Shown piece after piece: positions 8,051 to 15,996 of a stretch of 64,000 nt of DNA; within the stretch, counting starts at the first letter, position 1, and every line of letters begins with the position of its first letter. The notes under the pieces were generated by a model. The model did no database searches. It worked only from the letters and a program-made list of their open reading frames with translations, and was not told where the DNA came from. The translations under genes were made by a program, and so were the position numbers. The DNA is from Marinobacterium_D sp050908845. GTDB taxonomy: Bacteria; Pseudomonadota; Gammaproteobacteria; Pseudomonadales; Balneatricaceae. The stretch is taken from NCBI RefSeq assembly GCF_050908845.1, contig NZ_CP194171.1:1240001-1304000 (forward strand). The letters are read 5' to 3'.

Positions 8051-9525
8051 GCTTTCTTCCTGAAATTAAAAATGCTCGCGCCAATCAACAACACCATAAT
8101 TATCAGCATTACCAGGCTAATCGGGCGTTCTACAAAAATTGTAAAATCCCCATTACTTCCACCCAGTGCCTGCCTGATACGCGTTTCCAGAATAGGCCCC
8201 AGTACCAGCCCAAGAATGATAGGAACCATCGGCACCTGGGCTCGGCGCAGGGCAAAGCCCAGCAGGCCAAATGCCGCCGCCAGAAGCGCATCGGTTAGAC
8301 GGTAATTCGCTGAGTATGTACCGGCCATGGCGAAACAAAGAATAGCAATACCCAGCAGCCGGTCACTGACACGGGTAACCAGGCTTATCCAGCGCGTCGC
8401 CACAATCAGAATCGCCACAATGACAAAGTTCATCATGAACAGGGACAGATACAGCCCCGAAACAAAGGCACCGTTTTCGGAGAAAAGTGTCGGCCCTGGA
8501 TCCACGTTGTGAATGGTAAATACCGCCAACATCATGGCTGTCAGTACTTCTCCAGGAATACCCAGCGCCAGGAGAGGAACCAGTGCTGCGGCAGGAACTG
8601 CGTTATTGGACGCCTCGGATGCAATGATGCCTTCAGGCGCCCCCTTGCCAAACTGGTCGGGAGTCTTGGAGTTCCGCTTCGCCGAGCTATAGGAGAAGAA
8701 TTGCGCCAGAAATTCACCAACACCCGGCAGAATACCCATGCTCACCCCGAATGAAGAGGAGCGAAACAGGGTCCTGGGATATTTCAGTACTTCTTTGAAG
8801 CCAGAAAACAGCCCCTGAGAGACTTCTGCTGGAACATCCTTTTTGACATCAGGACTCGCGATCAGGGTGAATGCCTGGCTCATGGCAAACAAGCCCAGAA
8901 TAATCGAAATCAGCGGTATGCCGCCCATGAGCCAGGTGCTATCAAAGGTATAACGTGGAGACCCGTAAGCGCCTTCCAGCCCGATAGTGCTCAAAAACAA
9001 TCCCAGTCCCAGCATGGCGGCTGTTGCCAGCTGTGCGCCTCGGTGAGCGGTTACCACAAGCACCATGGCCAAAAGCGCAGCCATCGCCATATCGGCGGCA
9101 CCGAACTGCTTGGCAAAACTTGCCAGCAGCGGTGCCATAAATGCCAGTACCAACACACTGAAAGTACCGCCAAAAAAGGATGATGCATACGCCAGTGACA
9201 GAGCTCGTTGCGGTTGCCCGGCTCGAGTCATGGGGTAGCCATCGTAGGTGGTTAGTACACTGACACCGGTGCCAGGCGTATTCATCAGAATCGCTGGTAT
9301 GGCACCGCCATACCAGGCACCTGCATAGACGCCCATCAACAGAGTGATCCCGGAAAGAGGATCAAGGCTGAAGGTGACCGGCAACAGAATAGCGATGGCA
9401 ACACCCGGGCCCAGTCCCGGTATGGCGCCGATGACAATGCCCAGCAGACTACCGCTCACCAGTGCTATAAGCACCGGCAAGGTCAAAACCTGCTCCAGCG
9501 CAATATTCAGATCCGCAAGATTCAT
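8047..9525 (-). CDS. tctA: Tripartite tricarboxylate transporter large permease, TctA family
   Basis: A 492-aa, very hydrophobic inner-membrane protein with about 12 predicted transmembrane segments. It carries the TctA signatures GAIPGLGPGVAIAILLPVTF (near residue 33), GGAIPAILMNTPGTG and LALGIPGEVLTAMM. In the TTT family it is the ion-coupled carrier working with TctB and a periplasmic binding protein. Its start overlaps the end of tctB (TAATG) and its end overlaps the sulfatase start, so the four genes are translationally coupled. The known family takes up citrate, tartrate, terephthalate and other organic acids. The cargo here is inferred to be a small sulfate ester. Confidence 0.93.
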   Translation of the reverse strand: MNLADLNIALEQVLTLPVLIALVSGSLLGIVIGAIPGLGPGVAIAILLPVTFSLDPLSGITLLMGVYAGAWYGGAIPAILMNTPGTGVSVLTTYDGYPMTRAGQPQRALSLAYASSFFGGTFSVLVLAFMAPLLASFAKQFGAADMAMAALLAMVLVVTAHRGAQLATAAMLGLGLFLSTIGLEGAYGSPRYTFDSTWLMGGIPLISIILGLFAMSQAFTLIASPDVKKDVPAEVSQGLFSGFKEVLKYPRTLFRSSSFGVSMGILPGVGEFLAQFFSYSSAKRNSKTPDQFGKGAPEGIIASEASNNAVPAAALVPLLALGIPGEVLTAMMLAVFTIHNVDPGPTLFSENGAFVSGLYLSLFMMNFVIVAILIVATRWISLVTRVSDRLLGIAILCFAMAGTYSANYRLTDALLAAAFGLLGFALRRAQVPMVPIILGLVLGPILETRIRQALGGSNGDFTIFVERPISLVMLIIMVLLIGASIFNFRKKA

Positions 9526-10061
9526 TACAAATATCCCCCCAGAAACCCTAGTCCTGGAATCAAGTCAAACAACTGCGCCGCAGGAAACCAAAGCCCCAGG
9601 ATGTAGCGAAACATGATGAGCATGAACAGCGTCAGCCCGATAACAACCAGAGCCAGCTGACGTCCCTTGAAGCCAGCGCTGATGGCAGCAATAAGGCAGA
9701 ACAGCAGAACCGAGAGCCCATATCCGATAAAAGGAATGAGCCACACAGCGCCCAGAAACGCTGATGTCATCAAGATGCTGATAAATGTTTCCCGGCCACC
9801 GTTGCGCTGCGCGGAGGGGGCGGCTGAGATGGCAGACAAAAGAGAGAAAACAAACAGGATGCTCAGAGATAATAAGGGGGCGTTGCGAGGCTCATTCCAC
9901 CATCCACCGCCCGCCATACCCGGCTCCGTCTGCGAGCCTATAGCAAGCAACAGAAGTCCGGATACCAGGGCAAGAAGGCTGAACATCAGCCTGCCCCCTG
10001 GCTTTCCCTCAGAAGCCTGGGGGCAGGCTTCTTCTTTCGTTTTTTCTGTCAGATCGTTCAT
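9525..10061 (-). CDS. tctB: Tripartite tricarboxylate transporter small permease, TctB family
   Basis: A 178-aa membrane protein with four hydrophobic segments (about residues 26-43, 65-83, 95-130 with internal breaks, 135-155), as in TctB/DUF1468 proteins. The N-terminus is hydrophilic and charged. It is the small accessory membrane subunit that pairs with TctA. ATGA and TAATG overlaps on both sides tie it to tctC and tctA. The sequence is poorly conserved in this family, so the call rests on length, topology and position. Confidence 0.88.
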   Translation of the reverse strand: MNDLTEKTKEEACPQASEGKPGGRLMFSLLALVSGLLLLAIGSQTEPGMAGGGWWNEPRNAPLLSLSILFVFSLLSAISAAPSAQRNGGRETFISILMTSAFLGAVWLIPFIGYGLSVLLFCLIAAISAGFKGRQLALVVIGLTLFMLIMFRYILGLWFPAAQLFDLIPGLGFLGGYL

Positions 10062-10987
10062 TGCGCCAACAGTGCCTCAATGCGCTTGTACTGCTCAGAT
10101 ACGAAGCTGGTTGCCGCATCATCGGCAGTCCAGTCAAGCACGGCGCCCGTGCTCACTTCGATATCCGAAGCGACCTGGCTCTGCAGTACCTTTTGTGCCG
10201 AAGCCGCAATTTTTTCACGAATCTCCTCGGGGACTTCTGAGCGTACAAAAAGCCCGGCCCAAGAGGGCGCGGCAATACCCGGTACCTGTTCATCAAGAGT
10301 GGGCAGATCCGGCAAAATCTTGATTCGAGCAGCTGTGTAGGCAGCCAAAGGCTTGGCTTCACCGGAATCGAGGCAAGAGCGCATCAATTTGACTGAACTG
10401 ATAACCACATCAGCATCACCACTTGCCAGTAGCGTGCAGTTGGGTTCGTCATAGGCCGCATTGCCGGAGAACTCGAATCCAAGCTTATTGGCCATCATTA
10501 GAGTCTGGCGGGTAGGTGGGCCGTTGAATCCATAATGTGCCAGTCTGACCGGGTTTTCCTTGGCATATTCGGCGAGTCCAGCCAGGTCATTGAAAGGCAG
10601 ATCGCCCTTTGCCCAGATAGCCATGGGATAGCTGATTGCAATACCGACAGGCTCAAAGGTCTCGGCGTTGAAAGGTGCCCGCTTTTTGATGATATGGGTT
10701 GTCAGGATATTGCCTGTGAACATACCCACGGTATAGCCGTCAGGGCGGGCCGAAGCGACATGGCTGGCACCGATGACACCACCTCCGCCCTTCATATTCA
10801 CCACGGCGGAAGGTACCCCGTAATCTTTCTGAATCTGATCAGAAATCATGCGTGCAACCACATCCTCAAGATCCCCTGGCGGCCAAGGAACAATAATTTC
10901 AACCGGGCGCTCAGGATATTCTGCGTGTGCAAATGCGGACATTAGAGACGCGCAGCCCAGTGCGCCGGCAAGAAGCATTTTTTTCAT
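10058..10987 (-). CDS. tctC: Periplasmic substrate-binding protein of the TTT transporter, TctC/Bug family
   Basis: A 309-aa precursor with a Sec signal peptide (MKKMLLAGALGCASLMSAFAHA, cleavage before EYPERP). The Bug-family opening YPERPVEIIVPWPPGD..D.VAR is present, followed by VVNMKGGGGVIGASHVASARPDGYT and the C-terminal LPTLDE..PG. It captures the ligand in the periplasm for TctAB. As the first gene of the leftward operon it has a long spacer upstream, with a good promoter and an operator-like palindrome. The usual Bug D or N ligand contacts cannot be checked by eye, so the substrate stays open. Confidence 0.92.
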   Translation of the reverse strand: MKKMLLAGALGCASLMSAFAHAEYPERPVEIIVPWPPGDLEDVVARMISDQIQKDYGVPSAVVNMKGGGGVIGASHVASARPDGYTVGMFTGNILTTHIIKKRAPFNAETFEPVGIAISYPMAIWAKGDLPFNDLAGLAEYAKENPVRLAHYGFNGPPTRQTLMMANKLGFEFSGNAAYDEPNCTLLASGDADVVISSVKLMRSCLDSGEAKPLAAYTAARIKILPDLPTLDEQVPGIAAPSWAGLFVRSEVPEEIREKIAASAQKVLQSQVASDIEVSTGAVLDWTADDAATSFVSEQYKRIEALLAQ

Positions 10988-11021
10988 TATTGGATTCCTC
11001 GGTTACTGATCGAGTTCAATA

Positions 11022-11072
11022 TTCGAACCATTGGTTTCAAATATATTTAATCAATCTCTATTTTTATGTCAA
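11022..11072 (-). promoter_or_regulatory. Promoter and palindromic operator of the tctCBA-sulfatase operon
   Basis: On the minus strand there is TTGACA (11072-11067), a 17-nt spacer and TAAATA (11049-11044). A near-perfect 19-bp palindrome follows immediately (plus-strand TTCGAACCATTGGTTTCAA, 11022-11040). The start codon of tctC is about 35 bp further on. The order -35, -10, then operator is the same as in the two IclR divergons, and the operator shares TTTGA and ACC half-site elements with them. One or both IclR proteins are the likely ligands. Confidence 0.65.
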
Positions 11073-11683
11073 CCTCTTTTCCGGTAATGCACTGCCTGTG
11101 GTAGCGATATATGTCGGGGAAAACGACAGATAGGCCTCTAAGTGGTTATCAATTATAGGGTTTTTATTTGGTTGGCCTGAGATTTAAAACGAATCTTTGG
11201 CTTCGTTTTTAAAGCTGTTGCCATATCCCGTTGCATAGGAAATCGTAAGTTTTTATTGAACCAACGTTTTTTGGTTTCTTGACCAAAAGGTTAAATGCAC
11301 TTAATAAGTGCGCAGTAAAGATGGTCTGCACTAAGGAAGGGCAAAAATGCCAGCTCCGTGATCCATTGGGGTGAATAATGTCCAGCAGTTAGGGTTTCTG
11401 CGTCATGCCCCTGTCCGTGATTAATATAACTGCTGAGTTATGCGGCGCGTATATGAGGAAGAGGGGAGTTGCTTAGAAGCCGTAGTGCCTTTCTGCAGGC
11501 GGAGATTATGGAGGCCCTACTGCGGACTAAAAACTCTAGTGGTCTATATCGTTGTAGATTTTATGCGGGAACCGCAGGCGTGTGAGGAACTGCTGCGGCT
11601 CCAACGCCGGAACTGGCTTTGGGAGTTAAGGCAAAATGCGGAGGTGGGTAGGGAGGCCGGTGACGTCTCTACCCTTGTCTGAC
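11073..11683. other. Gene-free spacer between the IclR gene and tctC
   Basis: No credible gene is visible. The stretch contains a second, looser pair of half-sites, TTGAACCAA (11256-11264) and TTGGTTTC (11271-11278), similar to the tctC operator. The small open frames here have no recognisable content or ribosome sites. Confidence 0.5.
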
Positions 11684-12466
11684 TCAGGGTTGCTGCCACT
11701 TGTGGGCGTGCTCGGGCGGAATGATACCGCCCACTGCGGTAGTGATGCGTTGCATGGCATCACAAAGGTGAGCACGAATCGCTTGGGTTTTTTCTTCGCT
11801 TTGCCGAATGGAGGGTATGGCGACGGATACGGCTCCGATCACTTGCCCCGAGGAGCCGAAAATCGGGACGCCTCCTGAGGTTACTTCGCCATCGAAGGCT
11901 TTTTCCTGATAGGCAAAGCCGGTCTCGTGTATCTGCGCGAGCTGCGCTTTAAGCTGTCCAGGGTCTGTCATGGTGCGGTTGCTGAACGGCTTGAGGCCAT
12001 GGGACAGAACCTTGTCAACGAAAGCCGGATCGGAAAAGGCGAGTACGGCCATGCCGGATGAGGTCGCATGTAAGGGCAGTAGCTCACCCTCATTGTAGTT
12101 GACCTGGGTGCCGTGCATTTTGACATCTGAATAGAACAGGGGCGAGAGGGCTTCCCCTTGTAACAAGGCAACGTGGGTGAGTTCACCGACCTGTTGCGCA
12201 ATTTCGTTGATAATCGGGCGCACCCGGTCTCGCAATGGATAAATCGCTTCGCTAACCCCTGCCAACCGTAAAATTGCCGGCCCCAGCCGATAGGCCTTGG
12301 TATCCGTTGCCTGCTCCAGAAAGCCGTTATCTTTTAGTTCCGCCAGATGGCGTAACACGGTTGCTTTATCCCGCTGCGTTAACTTTACAAATTCACTGAG
12401 TCCGATTTCAGGACGCTGTCGTGAAAAAAAGTTAAGCATTTCAAGTGCTTTTGTAATTGTTCCCAT
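11684..12466 (-). CDS. IclR-family transcriptional regulator (copy 2)
   Basis: A 260-aa IclR protein, closely similar along its whole length to the one at 3631-4419. Both share MGTITKALEMLNFFSR, RDKATVLRHLAELKDNGFLEQ, LLPLHATSSGMAVLAF and IPPEHAHKWQ-like ends. The winged helix lies in the first 65 residues and the effector domain in the rest. It is divergent from the aldehyde dehydrogenase gene and upstream of, and in the same direction as, the tctC operon. The paralogy extends into the promoter region, so the two genes arose by duplication and probably recognise related operators. Which copy responds to which ligand is unknown. Confidence 0.92.
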   Translation of the reverse strand: MGTITKALEMLNFFSRQRPEIGLSEFVKLTQRDKATVLRHLAELKDNGFLEQATDTKAYRLGPAILRLAGVSEAIYPLRDRVRPIINEIAQQVGELTHVALLQGEALSPLFYSDVKMHGTQVNYNEGELLPLHATSSGMAVLAFSDPAFVDKVLSHGLKPFSNRTMTDPGQLKAQLAQIHETGFAYQEKAFDGEVTSGGVPIFGSSGQVIGAVSVAIPSIRQSEEKTQAIRAHLCDAMQRITTAVGGIIPPEHAHKWQQP

Positions 12467-12518
12467 TATTTATCGGCAAGTCCCTGTTCTTGTTAGTGGC
12501 TAGCATAATGAAAATAAC

Positions 12519-12570
12519 TTGACATGAAAAAACTTACCAATCAAAAATAATGACACCTATGGTTCAAATA
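12519..12570 (+). promoter_or_regulatory. Divergent promoter with candidate IclR operator, copy 2
   Basis: TTGACA at 12519-12524 faces the aldehyde dehydrogenase, with AAAAAT after an 18-nt spacer. It is followed by the conserved block 12544-12570 with TGACACC and GGTTCAAAT half-sites. The same arrangement occurs at 3524-3577. The block is suited to simultaneous control of the divergent IclR gene and the dehydrogenase. Confidence 0.55.
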
Positions 12571-12655
12571 ATGATATTTTTATTTTCCGTGGCCAGGCCT
12601 GGGCTTAGCGGCACCGGGATTATTTCCAATTCAGTTTCTCCACAGAGGTGTGAAC

Positions 12656-14143
12656 ATGTTTGATCGTGCACGTATCGAGGCATTGCGCAGTGCAGAGGTA
12701 CCGCCTGCCTCACTGATCATCAATGGCAGCAAGCGTCCTGCATCAGATGGCGGGGTTATGGATGTTATCTCGCCTCTGGATGGCCAACCCTTCACTACCC
12801 TTGCGAAAGGGACCGAGGAGGATGTTGAAGCGGCTGTAGCATCTGCTCGTGAAGCCTTCGATGATGGACGTTGGGCAGCCAAGGCCCCGGCGGAGCGCAA
12901 ACAGGTCATGCTGAAATGGGCCAGTCTGATCGAGCAGAACGCACTGGAGCTTGCCGTATTGGGTGTGCGGGATAATGGCACAGAGATTGGTATGGCACTG
13001 CGTGCGGAACCCTTATCCGCGGCGGCGACTCTGCGCTATTACGCAGAGTCCATCGATAAGTTGTACGGCGAAGTTGCGCCGGTTGCCGAAGGACACCTGG
13101 GGATGGTGACGCGTGAACCTGTCGGTGTTGTGGGTGCCATCGTCCCCTGGAACTTCCCGCTGATGATTGCTGCCTGGAAACTGGGCCCGGCACTGGCGTG
13201 CGGCTGCTCTGTGGTCCTGAAACCGGCAGAAACCGCTTCTCTTTCGCTACTGCGCTTGGCCGAACTGGGTCTGGAGGCGGGGCTTCCTGCTGGTGTGCTG
13301 AATGTCATTACCGGTGAAGGCCCGGTGGTTGGCAGAGCCATTGGGCTGTCGATGGATGTCGATGTGCTGGTGTTTACCGGATCGGGCCGTGTCGGGCGTC
13401 AGCTGCTGGAGTACTCCGCCCAGTCAAACCTTAAGCGGGTGTATCTGGAGTTGGGTGGCAAGTCCCCCAATGTGGTCTTTGCAGATGCACCGAATCTGGA
13501 TGAAGCGGTGGCTGTTTCAGCCAATGCGATCTTCCGTAATTCGGGTCAGGTGTGCGTTGCCGCATCCAAACTCTTGGTTCAGCGCTCCATCTATGACGAA
13601 TTCATCAGCAAGTTGTGTGCGTTTACTCGGGAGATGAAGGTTGGTGATCCTCTCAATCCTGACAGTGTTGCCGGTGCCGTGAACAGTGAAGCCCAGCTTG
13701 CACAAAACCTGCGTTTTGTTGAACAGGCCAGGCAGCAGGGGCGCGACATTTTGACCGGCGGTGAACGCATTCTGGAAGAAACCGGCGGCTATTTTATGGC
13801 GCCGACCATAGTCTCCGGGGTGCGGCCTGAAGATCCGCTGGCACGCGAAGAGGTATTCGGGCCGGTGTTGGCGGTGATTCCCTTCGATACCGAAGAGGAG
13901 GCCGTAGCGTTGGCTAATGCCACCGACTATGGCCTGTCCGCGGCAGTCTGGACGTCTGATCTATCCCGTGCGCATCGGATGGTACGCCAGATCAAGGCGG
14001 GGCTGGTACATGTAAACACCTATGGCGGCGCGGATCTCAGTGTCCCCCTCGGTGGTATGAAGCAATCGGGTAATGGTCACGACAAGTCCCTGCACGCCTT
14101 TGACAAATACCTCGACTTGAAAACGGCATGGATCAAGCTGTGA
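12656..14143 (+). CDS. NAD(P)-dependent aldehyde dehydrogenase
   Basis: A 495-aa aldehyde dehydrogenase superfamily protein. Cofactor and catalytic elements are visible: PWNFPLMIAAWKLGPALACG, KPAETASLSLLRLAEL, FTGSGRVGRQL, the general base E265 in YLELGGKSPNVVF, and the nucleophile C300 in NSGQVCVAASKLLV. It ends with EEVFGPVLAVIPF and the family C-terminal region. ATG 12656 follows an AGAGGTG ribosome site; a GTG six bases earlier is in frame. It resembles the gamma-aminobutyraldehyde/betaine aldehyde type. It oxidises an aldehyde to an acid, which fits downstream of the aminotransferase in the same cassette. It is divergent from IclR copy 2, and a decayed relative lies at 3.3 kb. Confidence 0.93.
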   Translation: MFDRARIEALRSAEVPPASLIINGSKRPASDGGVMDVISPLDGQPFTTLAKGTEEDVEAAVASAREAFDDGRWAAKAPAERKQVMLKWASLIEQNALELAVLGVRDNGTEIGMALRAEPLSAAATLRYYAESIDKLYGEVAPVAEGHLGMVTREPVGVVGAIVPWNFPLMIAAWKLGPALACGCSVVLKPAETASLSLLRLAELGLEAGLPAGVLNVITGEGPVVGRAIGLSMDVDVLVFTGSGRVGRQLLEYSAQSNLKRVYLELGGKSPNVVFADAPNLDEAVAVSANAIFRNSGQVCVAASKLLVQRSIYDEFISKLCAFTREMKVGDPLNPDSVAGAVNSEAQLAQNLRFVEQARQQGRDILTGGERILEETGGYFMAPTIVSGVRPEDPLAREEVFGPVLAVIPFDTEEEAVALANATDYGLSAAVWTSDLSRAHRMVRQIKAGLVHVNTYGGADLSVPLGGMKQSGNGHDKSLHAFDKYLDLKTAWIKL

Positions 14144-14200
14144 AGAGTCAGGCTGGTTAGTGTTATACACAGGCTGCGGATCATTTTGAAAACCTGTTAA

Positions 14201-14306
14201 GCGATGGAAAGCGCAGCCTGACTCCTGTTTTGTAAGACCCCTTTCATCAAAGGGGCGGATAGCACTCCGTCCCGCCCTCCATCAAAGGTCCTCCGGGGCC
14301 TTTCTT
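14201..14306 (+). repeat. folD-tail/terminator repeat, copy 2
   Basis: This begins with the same bases as the final seven codons of folD (gcgatggaaagcgcagcctga) out of any gene context. It continues through the hairpin region and ends with the AAAGGTCC-tcc-GGGGCCTTT terminator and a T-rich tail. It lies about 60 bp after the aldehyde dehydrogenase stop and can terminate that gene. Roughly 85% identical to 1639-1743. The bases from 14307 to 14500 hold no gene; AAGGAG lies just before the next ATG. Confidence 0.8.
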
Positions 14307-14500
14307 TTTTGGCTATTAAACCAACGTACCTCACGACTTGGGTGCGAGTTGACCCCGCCAATCAATACGAAGCGGCCAGACGTCAGTTTTATATCGTCGG
14401 GATTTTCTTCAGCTAAGCTTTTCTGGTTAACGCGAAGGGTCATAGCGAATTCAGCAAAGGCAATACGACAGATTGGAGAGCGATTGTAAGGAGCGGAGCA

Positions 14501-15433
14501 ATGAAAAATAACACGCTTGTCTGTGCCAGTGTTTTTAAACGAACTTGGAAAGGGCGGTCATCGCGAGCCTGGGGGGCGGCTATTATTGCTGCCTTATGCG
14601 GCGGCTTTGTTGTATGGCCTTCCGCGGCCCTGGCGATCGGTAAACCCGATCGGAGTGCCATTCCGCAGGTAACTATTATCGAAGTCCAGGTTGATTTCGA
14701 CGACAGTGCCGGTGACCTGCTCGTAATAAGGGGTGAGAATTTCGATATAGGTTCGCTGGCAACAGTCTCACTGGGCAGCGTCGTCGAACTCGAAGTACTC
14801 GCTCAATCCTCTACAGAAATCACTGCTGCCTGCCCCGCACCAGATTATTTGTGCCCGGTTGGTGACTATCTGCTCCGCGTATCCACAGGAGACTCGGCCT
14901 CCGAGAACGACGTATATGCGCTGACTATCGGTGCTGTAGGCCCCGCGGGACCAGCTGGAGAGCAGGGCATACAGGGTCCCAGTGGCGTGGCGGCAGCTGG
15001 CGCAGGGCTGGTTGGAACCGGGACACCCGACAATCTCACGCTTAGCGTTGATTATCCTAATCTGGTGACGCCGTCAGGTATCCAGATAGAGAGCACCGGG
15101 GACGCGGTCAGGGTCAGAGCGAAAGGCGGCAGCGTGGTGATCAACCCGGACGGCAGTATCCAGATTGAAAGCAGCGAATCGGTCGATGTGGTTTCGACTC
15201 GTGGCAATATCGATGTTCAGGCCACTCAGGGTGCCATCACCATGAAGGCGGCCCAGTCGATCTCTTTCGCGGTGGGTAACCAGGAGTTGCGCATTGATCC
15301 GGGGAAAGTGTCGCTTAAAGGTGCGCAGGTCGATATTCAGGGTGGTGCAGCGGTCAATATCAGGTCGACACTGACTACAGTCCAAGGAGACGGAATACTG
15401 AGTCTCGAGGGCGGAGTAGTCAAAATCAACTGA
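14501..15433 (+). CDS. Sec-exported IPT/TIG, collagen-like and beta-helix (VgrG-tail-like) protein
   Basis: A 310-aa protein with a long N-region signal peptide (cleavage probably after SAALA near residue 45). Residues 55-140 look like an IPT/TIG Ig-like domain (DLLVIRGENFDIGSLATVSLG). Residues about 147-162 are a short collagen-like run (GPAGPAGEQGIQGPSG). Residues 195-310 alternate valine/isoleucine with glycine and polar residues (DVVSTRGNIDVQATQGAITM, LKGAQVDIQGGAAVNI), like the triple beta-helix tail of VgrG/gp5. AAGGAG lies before ATG 14501. It is followed after 16 bp by a PAAR-like gene, which strengthens the spike analogy. No other type VI or phage genes are here. The function is unknown. 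Confidence 0.75.
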   Translation: MKNNTLVCASVFKRTWKGRSSRAWGAAIIAALCGGFVVWPSAALAIGKPDRSAIPQVTIIEVQVDFDDSAGDLLVIRGENFDIGSLATVSLGSVVELEVLAQSSTEITAACPAPDYLCPVGDYLLRVSTGDSASENDVYALTIGAVGPAGPAGEQGIQGPSGVAAAGAGLVGTGTPDNLTLSVDYPNLVTPSGIQIESTGDAVRVRAKGGSVVINPDGSIQIESSESVDVVSTRGNIDVQATQGAITMKAAQSISFAVGNQELRIDPGKVSLKGAQVDIQGGAAVNIRSTLTTVQGDGILSLEGGVVKIN

Positions 15434-15449
15434 GTTGAGGTTAGTGGCG

Positions 15450-15818
15450 ATGAAAACAATCCATAGATTCATGCTGTGCCTCCTAACCTGTTGTTTGGGT
15501 ATCAGTGCGGTTAATGCCGCGGGGTTACCCGCTGCGCGGGTTACGGATAGGGTTGGCTCCCCTGACGGAATAAATGGCCAGATACTGCCGCCCGGCGAGG
15601 CGACTGTGTTGATAGAGGGGTTGCCGGCAGCTCGCTTGGGTGACCAGGTGCAGTGTACTCAACTGGAAGGGGAGACCCCTGTTTTAACCGTTGAATCAAT
15701 AGTACAGGGGTCTGCAACTGTGCTGATCGGCGGGCTGCCTGCCGCAAGAGTCGGTGATACATCGGCAAGTGGTTGCACCCTTGTATCCGGCAGTTCCACT
15801 GTACTTATCGGTAACTGA
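15450..15818 (+). CDS. PAAR-motif protein with Sec signal peptide
   Basis: A 122-aa protein. Residues 1-23 are a typical signal peptide (MKTIHRFMLCLLTCCLGIS..., cleavage after VNA). The mature part repeats the PAAR pattern: GLPAARVTDRVG, TVLIEGLPAARLGDQVQC, TVLIGGLPAARVGDTSASGC, ending STVLIG. PAAR proteins form the sharp cone capping VgrG spikes and are normally cytoplasmic, so a Sec signal is unusual. ATG 15450 is chosen because the signal peptide begins there; an in-frame TTG lies 15 bp upstream. It follows the beta-helix protein gene by 16 bp in one operon. A periplasmic or surface spike, not a type VI effector tip, is inferred. Confidence 0.8.
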   Translation: MKTIHRFMLCLLTCCLGISAVNAAGLPAARVTDRVGSPDGINGQILPPGEATVLIEGLPAARLGDQVQCTQLEGETPVLTVESIVQGSATVLIGGLPAARVGDTSASGCTLVSGSSTVLIGN

Positions 15819-15824
15819 ATCGAG

Positions 15825-15883
15825 GCAGTCTGGTTTCAGTCCCGTGAGATCTGTTTCATCCAAGGCCCTTCGGGGCCTTTTTC
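15825..15883 (+). terminator. Terminator with a relative of the folD-tail repeat
   Basis: After the PAAR gene stop, the bases from 15825 to about 15863 match the folD post-stop sequence at most positions (both contain GTGAGA.CTGTTTCATC). An AAGGCCC-ttc-GGGGCCTT hairpin and T run follow. It is an intrinsic terminator and the third member of the repeat family in this window. Confidence 0.8.
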
Positions 15884-15996
15884 TATTTAATTCGCTTCAT
15901 AGCTGAAAGCTGCCTGGCTTATTAATCATCGGGGCCGGTTTGTGGTCAGCTATACGGAACCGATTTAACACTTAGCGATAGGGAAGGGATTAACAG

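Noticed and set aside
11440..11878. Two 80-codon plus-strand frames near the second IclR gene
   Set aside because: No family features; the second overlaps the IclR gene and the first lacks a ribosome site.
14501..15818. Part of a type VI secretion locus
   Set aside because: No tss genes, sheath, or effector/immunity genes are nearby, and both proteins carry signal peptides.
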